Below, piece by piece: positions 59,665-64,000 of a DNA stretch of 64,000 nt. How positions within the stretch are numbered: the stretch's first letter is position 1; every line of letters starts with the position of its first letter. Below the pieces are notes generated by a model. That model ran no database searches. It was not told the origin of the DNA and saw only the letters and a program-made list of their open reading frames with translations. Position numbers and translations under genes: made by a program. This stretch comes from Gleimia sp. 6138-11-ORH1 (GTDB taxonomy: Bacteria > Actinomycetota > Actinomycetes > Actinomycetales > Actinomycetaceae): contig NZ_JANUXV010000002.1 of the NCBI RefSeq assembly GCF_024814355.1, positions 124,001 through 188,000 of the forward strand, given 5' to 3'.

Positions 59665-60522
59665 CTAAAGCGTCTCAGGCATTCGTCCCGCCTGCACCGC
59701 TTTTATTAAATCCTCAGTAGCTGGAAAACTCGCCAATAAGATGTCTGCCCACAGGGACAGCCAGGCAACCACTACTTCCTCACTATTAAAAGCTAACTTA
59801 GGTTCTAAAGCTTTCCCAGCTTCACTTTTTAACAGATTCACAATTTCCTGCACCTGCGGGAAATACCTATTCCAACCCACTCCAAATTGCAAACACCCCG
59901 TAGGTTCAAGCCCGCTAATAACTAACTGTTGGCGAATAAAAGTAAGCACCACCGGCAAATTCGCAGTTGTGAAAATCGGTGCTTGTAAGGCTTGTGCCAA
60001 CTGTAATCCCAAACGCCAAAAAAGTGGTACCTCAGCGATTTTTCCCACGAATGCAAACTCTTGGAAATGACGACTCAGGGGAATACCCACCTCAGTTTTA
60101 TCCAAAGGAAGTTGCGCAACAGCTAACTTATGAGCAGTTCCCAAAAAAGCTGGTAGCGCTAAAGGCTGCGCTGCCGGGGCTTTACCAACTACAGCTAAAA
60201 CTCCCCCACTCTTTTCTCGCCGCGGATTAAGCGGAGGCCAAAACTGGCTAACCCACAACTGTAAACGCCAATAGTTATAACCAATCTGCATTTCCACAGA
60301 TTTAACGTCCGCTTCTGCCTGTAAAGAGTCCGCCCTTAACTGAGCTAAGTCCAAGCGAACGCCCTCGGAAAATGCAATATCTTTTGCCAAGTGTAAATTG
60401 GTTTCCGCCCGCACTAACTCTGCGTTGCGCCGCAGCCCCTCTGCGAAACGCAACTTCCCCGCCAACTGATTAAACTGCTCTAAACGGGTTTGCAACTGCG
60501 ATTTTTCTAAAAACTCAACCAT
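59665..60522 (-). CDS. Protein of unknown function upstream of the tad locus
   Basis: The 285-residue soluble protein has no signal peptide. The first 80 residues form a charged helix (QLQTRLEQFNQLAGKLRFAEGLRRNAELVRAETNLHLAK), possibly coiled coil. The rest is alpha/beta with a Pro- and Leu-rich middle. I do not recognise the family. It is on the same strand as the tad genes with a gap of about 80 nt before the CpaE-like gene, so it might belong to that operon. A dispersed octamer encodes FSEGV. Confidence 0.6.
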   Translation of the reverse strand: MVEFLEKSQLQTRLEQFNQLAGKLRFAEGLRRNAELVRAETNLHLAKDIAFSEGVRLDLAQLRADSLQAEADVKSVEMQIGYNYWRLQLWVSQFWPPLNPRREKSGGVLAVVGKAPAAQPLALPAFLGTAHKLAVAQLPLDKTEVGIPLSRHFQEFAFVGKIAEVPLFWRLGLQLAQALQAPIFTTANLPVVLTFIRQQLVISGLEPTGCLQFGVGWNRYFPQVQEIVNLLKSEAGKALEPKLAFNSEEVVVAWLSLWADILLASFPATEDLIKAVQAGRMPETL

Positions 60523-60583
60523 TTCTCACCTAAACACTACTGTCTTAGCCCCTAGCTTCTCTGATAACGGTACAGTATTTTGT

Positions 60584-61459
60584 ATGGAGCTAACGCGCGG
60601 AACCAGCCTTGAAAAGAAAAAAGCAAATATTGACTACCCCGGGTTGGGAATCTTCCTCACCTTTCCCATCGCACTGTATCTGATCTTCAATTCAGTTGCT
60701 CTTTTGACAGAAACCGGGGCTTTAGGAACTCCACTGGCCAGCCCAGCAGGTCACTTTTCCCTTTTAGTTGCCACCTTACTATTTGCAGCTATCTCATATT
60801 TACGCCGGCTCACTGACCTAAGCCTACTAATCATGACTTTTTGGACGGGGCTATTTGCTTTCCTCAGTCTGCTAGTCACCGTGTTTTCTTGGTCAAATCC
60901 AACTGATTTATCAATCACTTTCGGAAACATAATGATTTTGCTTAGTTGGAACCAACTGCCCCTTTTATTTCTGCTGATTGTGTTAGCCACCGTCAGCCCC
61001 CGAAAAGCTCCCAGAAGAAAAGCCTCCAGAGCTGCCCCGCCAAAACGCCTCTTTTCAACTTTCCAATCTTTCGCTCTGACCTTTTCATTAGGGTTAGTTT
61101 TATTTGGAATACTCTATCTCTTAGCCCCCCGCTCTTCGGCTCCACTAATCACCCGACACTACTTCCAACTGATTAACCTCAGCTTCTGGCAAATCGGTTT
61201 CCTACTATTAGCCGGTTGTTTAGTTTTTATCCTCGCTTGCCTCACCACCCGTTACCCGTTTACAAGTCACCTGAGCATTTGGGGGTCTTTAGTTTTACCC
61301 GGGTTGATTGTCTGCCCGCTCTACCTCACCTTATCTGGAGTATCAATCACCCCAAATCACCCGAATTTGATTGCGTTTTCATTTACGCTCCCCGTTGTGG
61401 GGGCTTTGGGAATATCCATCTCAGCTTTAGGTGCAATGCAGTCAGTCTACGGGCGTTAA
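60584..61459 (+). CDS. Polytopic membrane protein of unknown function
   Basis: The 291-residue protein has about eight hydrophobic helices and a basic loop (RKAPRRKASRAAPPKR, about 140-155) that is probably cytoplasmic. I do not recognise the family. TACAGT (60571-60576) ends 7 nt before the ATG, and there is no ribosome site, so the mRNA is probably leaderless. It is divergent from the gene at 59665. Confidence 0.65.
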   Translation: MELTRGTSLEKKKANIDYPGLGIFLTFPIALYLIFNSVALLTETGALGTPLASPAGHFSLLVATLLFAAISYLRRLTDLSLLIMTFWTGLFAFLSLLVTVFSWSNPTDLSITFGNIMILLSWNQLPLLFLLIVLATVSPRKAPRRKASRAAPPKRLFSTFQSFALTFSLGLVLFGILYLLAPRSSAPLITRHYFQLINLSFWQIGFLLLAGCLVFILACLTTRYPFTSHLSIWGSLVLPGLIVCPLYLTLSGVSITPNHPNLIAFSFTLPVVGALGISISALGAMQSVYGR

Positions 61460-61577
61460 TAAAGCAAACTTGGCTTTAAGCGGATAAAACTACTAATAAT
61501 CCAATCTTTTTCGGCAAGCCTCCCGCAGTTATCTAAGTTTTTTACTAAGTTTATTATTAGCCAATAAGGAGGTCTTC

Positions 61578-62810
61578 ATGTCAGATGAAAAGCGCGACGA
61601 ACTTGTCGAAAAAGAACTTAACACCCCTGAAACAGCTACGGAAGAAACTGCTAACTGGGATTTAGGTACCCCCGAAGCAGAAGTAGCTGCCACCGATCTG
61701 CTCTCTCCGGCAGTTGAAGAAGAAAACACTCAGCAAGAAAAAGCAGCAGATACGCCCGCTGAAGTAACCGAACCTGTTGTAGAACCTTCTACCAGTGGAG
61801 AAACCGCAGGAGAAGAATTAGCTGTCGATGCCCCCGTTTCCGAAACTCCAGTTGTGGAAGAGACAGTTTCTGAAGATGTTGTTTCTGAAGCTCCCTTGGC
61901 AGATGTTTTCTTATCCAAGGAAGAAAGCGACGCAGCTGACATTCCGCGTGATGTTTTGGCACTCCGCTCAATGCCGGATCCAGAACCCACCCGTCGCTCC
62001 TTCGATTTTTCTAAACTAAACGAAGCCGATACTAACGCTGAAACCGTAGAAAGCACCCCTGCAGCAGAAGAAACTGCCGCTTCCGGTGATAGTGCACCCA
62101 CGGCAGAAACTCTAGTTATCGAAGAAGCCAGCCCAGTTGAAGCTGAAACTGAAGTTTCGCGGAAAGAAATTTTTGAACAGGCAAAGGCTGAAGCTGAAGA
62201 AGCTGTTTCTGCTTGGAAACCACGGGAAGACGACGCTCCTGTATCAGACAATACGGCTGCCCTGGTGTTATCAAATACGTCTGTTCCCCTTGTAGTTCCT
62301 TCCCGTTTAGGAGCACGCCTTTGGTCTTTCTTCATGACGTTGCTGGGAGCACCAGTTGTTTGGTACCTACTTTCTGATGGAGCGGCCCGCTTCACTTTAA
62401 GTGAAAACAGCCCTTACCAAACTGGGGTTTTAAATGTGGGCGCACTGGTCGAATTCGGTGCTGGCGTAATCCTGGCGGTAGTTATCTTAGGTTTCTTAGT
62501 GCGTTCTTCTTTGGGGGCACTATTTACCGGCCTGGTTCTTCTGACGATCGGCACAGTTTTCATTGCTATCCCCGGGCTTACTAAAGATTTCTTAGCTCCT
62601 GCAATCCAATGGCTGAAAGATTGGAATGACTTCGGTGCAAACGTAGCTCACCACATTAACTGGACCGGCTACACCGGCGCTATTTTCCTAGCTGGCCTGA
62701 TGCTCTTTGTAATGGGGATTGTAGCGATTCTAGCGCGCCGTGATGGACGTAAAGAAACTGAAATTCGTAATCAGATTGAACGTTACGCTCCGCAGACGGC
62801 AAAGAAATAA
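61578..62810 (+). CDS. Membrane protein with long acidic disordered N-terminus
   Basis: The first roughly 225 of 410 residues are a strongly acidic, Glu-, Val-, Ala- and Pro-rich low-complexity stretch with repeats such as PVxExxxSE. Four hydrophobic helices (about 232-390) and a basic tail follow. The membrane part resembles no family I can name. AAGGAGG lies before the ATG. The acidic half is probably cytoplasmic and may recruit basic partners. A terminator follows. Confidence 0.7.
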   Translation: MSDEKRDELVEKELNTPETATEETANWDLGTPEAEVAATDLLSPAVEEENTQQEKAADTPAEVTEPVVEPSTSGETAGEELAVDAPVSETPVVEETVSEDVVSEAPLADVFLSKEESDAADIPRDVLALRSMPDPEPTRRSFDFSKLNEADTNAETVESTPAAEETAASGDSAPTAETLVIEEASPVEAETEVSRKEIFEQAKAEAEEAVSAWKPREDDAPVSDNTAALVLSNTSVPLVVPSRLGARLWSFFMTLLGAPVVWYLLSDGAARFTLSENSPYQTGVLNVGALVEFGAGVILAVVILGFLVRSSLGALFTGLVLLTIGTVFIAIPGLTKDFLAPAIQWLKDWNDFGANVAHHINWTGYTGAIFLAGLMLFVMGIVAILARRDGRKETEIRNQIERYAPQTAKK

Positions 62811-62849
62811 CTTCAATCTGCATAGCTAAGTTAAGCATTTAGCAACTTT

Positions 62850-62883
62850 TTGGGGGGGATGAACTTTAGTTCATCCCCCCCAA
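62850..62883. terminator. Bidirectional terminator between the acidic membrane protein and nth
   Basis: TTGGGGGGGATGAACT (62850-62865) pairs perfectly with AGTTCATCCCCCCCAA (62868-62883), with a 2-nt loop, between convergent genes. Confidence 0.85.
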
Positions 62884-62950
62884 CTTTAGCTCCGATTACA
62901 CACACCCAACCGCCCAACTTTTTGTAGATTTTAAAAATTAGATTGGGCTT

Positions 62951-63616
62951 TTAGTGGGTTTCTTCGCTGGGGCAGATATCTGCCAGCGGGCATTTGCCGC
63001 ACTGCGGGGTGCGCGCGTGGCAAATATTGCGTCCGTGTTCAATCATTCGGTGACAGAGTATGGTCCAATCATAGTTGGGCAATAAAGCGGCGATATCTTT
63101 TTCTATTGCCAAAGGTGTTTTTGCCTGACTCCATCCTAATCTGGTGGCGACTCGCCCCACGTGAGTATCGACAGTTATCGCAGGAATTCCAAAAGCGTTC
63201 CCTAAGACTACGTGAGCTGTTTTTCGCCCTACTCCCGGCAAGGTTTCTAATGCGGCGCGATCAACTGGTATTTCTGTCCCAAAGTTTACTACCAGCGCGT
63301 GAGATAACTCTTTGAGTTGTTGAGCCCGTTTATTTTGGAATCCTAAGACTCTGGTAATCCGCGCTAATTCTTCTATCGGCGCTGCCGCCATTGCTTCACT
63401 GGTGGGGTATTTGGCAAAAAGTTCGGGAGTTACTGTGTTTACTCTTTTATCGGTAGTTTGCGCACTTAAAACGGTGGCTACCAAAAGCTCAAAGGGGTTG
63501 CGGTATTCTAAGGCGCAGTGTGCATCTGGGTAGGTTTGTGCCAGCAGTTCAGCACCAAGGGCGGCGAGTTTCTGCTGTGCAGTCGCCGTAGTTCTTGAAG
63601 ATTTTTTAGCTACCAT
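62951..63616 (-). CDS. nth: Endonuclease III
   Basis: The 221-residue DNA glycosylase/AP lyase removes oxidised pyrimidines. The helix-hairpin-helix LPGVGRKTAHVVLGNAFG with the catalytic Lys and the downstream TVDTHVGRVATRLGW with the catalytic Asp are intact. The 4Fe-4S cluster is C-x6-C-x2-C-x5-C in ICHARTPQCGKCPLADICP. The crp-like gene starts divergently nearby, the arrangement seen in other actinomycetes. Confidence 0.96.
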   Translation of the reverse strand: MVAKKSSRTTATAQQKLAALGAELLAQTYPDAHCALEYRNPFELLVATVLSAQTTDKRVNTVTPELFAKYPTSEAMAAAPIEELARITRVLGFQNKRAQQLKELSHALVVNFGTEIPVDRAALETLPGVGRKTAHVVLGNAFGIPAITVDTHVGRVATRLGWSQAKTPLAIEKDIAALLPNYDWTILCHRMIEHGRNICHARTPQCGKCPLADICPSEETH

Positions 63617-63739
63617 GTTTTTTCTCTTCTGAGATTTGTCTCTTGTGCTGAGAGTTTCAGCTGGTTATAAAGCAATTTTCGGTAATTTTGGTTCGGAATG
63701 CGTAATTTTGTCCAAAAGTTCGCTAAGCTGGTGAGTGGT

Positions 63740-63756
63740 ATCACAAGTTATGTGAT
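63740..63756. promoter_or_regulatory. Palindrome before the crp-like gene
   Basis: ATCACA-AGTTA-TGTGAT is a 6-bp inverted repeat, 67 nt before the crp-like start. The half-sites are in the opposite order to the usual TGTGA-N6-TCACA site, so direct autoregulation by the Crp-like protein is not assured. Confidence 0.35.
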
Positions 63757-63823
63757 TTTGTTGCCCTGCTTTTAGAAGTGGCAACTTAGCATATTTTAGT
63801 AGTAAGTAGAGATTGAGGTTATC

Positions 63824-64000
63824 GTGGAAGGCAATTACATTAGCCAAGTTCCTCTTTTTGAAGGTTTGGATGAGGAACAACAAGCATCTCTTCACGCCAA
63901 AATGGGACATAGCACCCTGCGTCGCGGTGAAGTTCTTTTTGAAGAGGGCGATCCAGGAACCCGCCTTTACATCATTACTGAAGGAAAGATTAAGCTGGGC
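63824..64000 (+). CDS. Crp/Fnr-family regulator, N-terminal part (cut by window edge)
   Basis: The first 59 residues cover the start of a cyclic-nucleotide-binding beta-roll: VPLFEGLDEEQQASLHAKM, then RRGEVLFEEGDPGTRLYIIT, then EGKIKLG. They resemble actinobacterial Crp/GlxR proteins, which control many carbon and energy genes with cAMP. The GTG at 63824 follows GAGG. The DNA-binding domain lies outside the window. Confidence 0.9.
   Translation, partial: MEGNYISQVPLFEGLDEEQQASLHAKMGHSTLRRGEVLFEEGDPGTRLYIITEGKIKLG

Larger units (their letters stand above)
581..60367. repeat. Dispersed octamer CGCCCTCG / CGAGGGCG, 24 copies
   Basis: Copies reading CGAGGGCG on the plus strand start at 581, 3036, 5241, 7730, 17323, 22835, 25828, 26305, 27824, 51853 and 57205. 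Copies reading CGCCCTCG start at 4384, 7068, 13499, 21904, 23606, 36450, 37652, 43441, 45600, 46477, 49519, 56385 and 60360. In the CGCCCTCG orientation, 22 of 24 are followed by G or A, and many continue into an A-rich tail (GGAAAA at 23606, 46477, 56385 and 60360). Most are preceded by a purine. Copies fall in genes in different reading frames and in non-coding gaps, so codon usage does not explain them. The count was made by eye and could miss a few. Confidence 0.8.

Noticed and set aside
581-60367. The octamer as a FtsK-orienting (KOPS) or Chi sequence
   Set aside because: Both of these need a strand bias along the replichore. The copies here are almost equally divided between strands with no visible trend. 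Not fully excluded without the whole genome.
61730-62395. Minus-strand frame of 221 Ser-rich residues
   Set aside because: It is the antisense of the acidic Glu-rich region of the membrane protein at 61578. Its Ser richness mirrors Glu and Ala codons.
63665-63910. Minus-strand frame of 81 residues
   Set aside because: It overlaps the start of the crp-like gene, has no ribosome site, and its composition is not protein-like.
1-64000. Insertion sequences or transposases
   Set aside because: No transposase-like protein or pair of terminal repeats with a target duplication was found in any frame.

Overview
The window is a piece of an actinomycete chromosome, most likely from the family Actinomycetaceae. 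The evidence is a set of actinobacterial families: ClpC, DUF3073, DUF3618 next to a holin-X-like protein, a bifunctional-type dCTP deaminase, the tad pilus locus of the 'helicase/secretion neighborhood' type, a YgfZ-FABP pair, and a GlxR/Crp-type regulator close to endonuclease III. GC content looks clearly lower than in most actinomycetes. A class III (anaerobic) ribonucleotide reductase points to anaerobic or facultative life. Genus assignment is inference only.

Layout. 1-8.8 kb: the start of clpC, a phosphate-uptake operon (DUF47, pit, lipoprotein), a divergent stretch with a membrane protein and the FABP-ygfZ-dtd operon, a NUDIX/histidine-phosphatase fusion and a conserved protein. 8.8-13 kb: two tRNA clusters (Asp-Glu on the minus strand; Lys, Asp, Phe on the plus strand) flanking mscS, msrB, an EamA exporter and a YeaQ-type protein. 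13-16.1 kb: a degenerate ABC ATPase with a small membrane partner, a holin-X/DUF3618 pair and DUF3073. 16.2-18.9 kb: purF-purM. 19-25.2 kb: a six-gene Mrp Na+/H+ antiporter operon with A and B fused, divergent from a membrane-bound (Fe-S) heterodisulfide-reductase-like oxidoreductase. 27.8-35.5 kb: a LacI-controlled galactoside island (binding protein, two permeases, LacZ) with tandem operators. 35.6-38 kb: an unknown protein, dcd and a PASTA-like protein. 38.1-39.6 kb: a prophage scar (terminase remnant plus small membrane ORFs) next to tRNA-Gly. 39.6-44.7 kb: a MutT, an autoregulated-looking TetR, thioredoxin, recR-dnaX and tRNA-Ser. 44.9-49.4 kb: a DExH helicase, two YbjN proteins and a PAP2 phosphatase. 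49.4-52.1 kb: nrdD-nrdG under a pair of NrdR boxes. 52.2-55.2 kb: an NCS2 permease, a hemolysin-III protein, the SRP RNA and a LytR_C protein. 55.3-60.5 kb: the tad locus. 60.6 kb to the end: two membrane proteins, nth and the start of a crp-like gene.

The most unusual signal is not a gene. The octamer CGCCCTCG (complement CGAGGGCG) occurs 24 times by eye, about evenly on both strands, in genes and in gaps and in several reading frames. It is commonly preceded by a purine and followed by G/A and an A-rich tail. That is far above chance and looks like a genome-wide DNA-level signal: an uptake-sequence-like element, a recombination hotspot, or a protein-binding site. Other notable points are a structured element at 3182-3266 closed by an 18-bp stem, several genes that appear to be transcribed as leaderless mRNAs, a pentanucleotide repeat array beside a TetR operator, and catalytically degenerate ATPases (the ABC protein and the CpaE-like protein).
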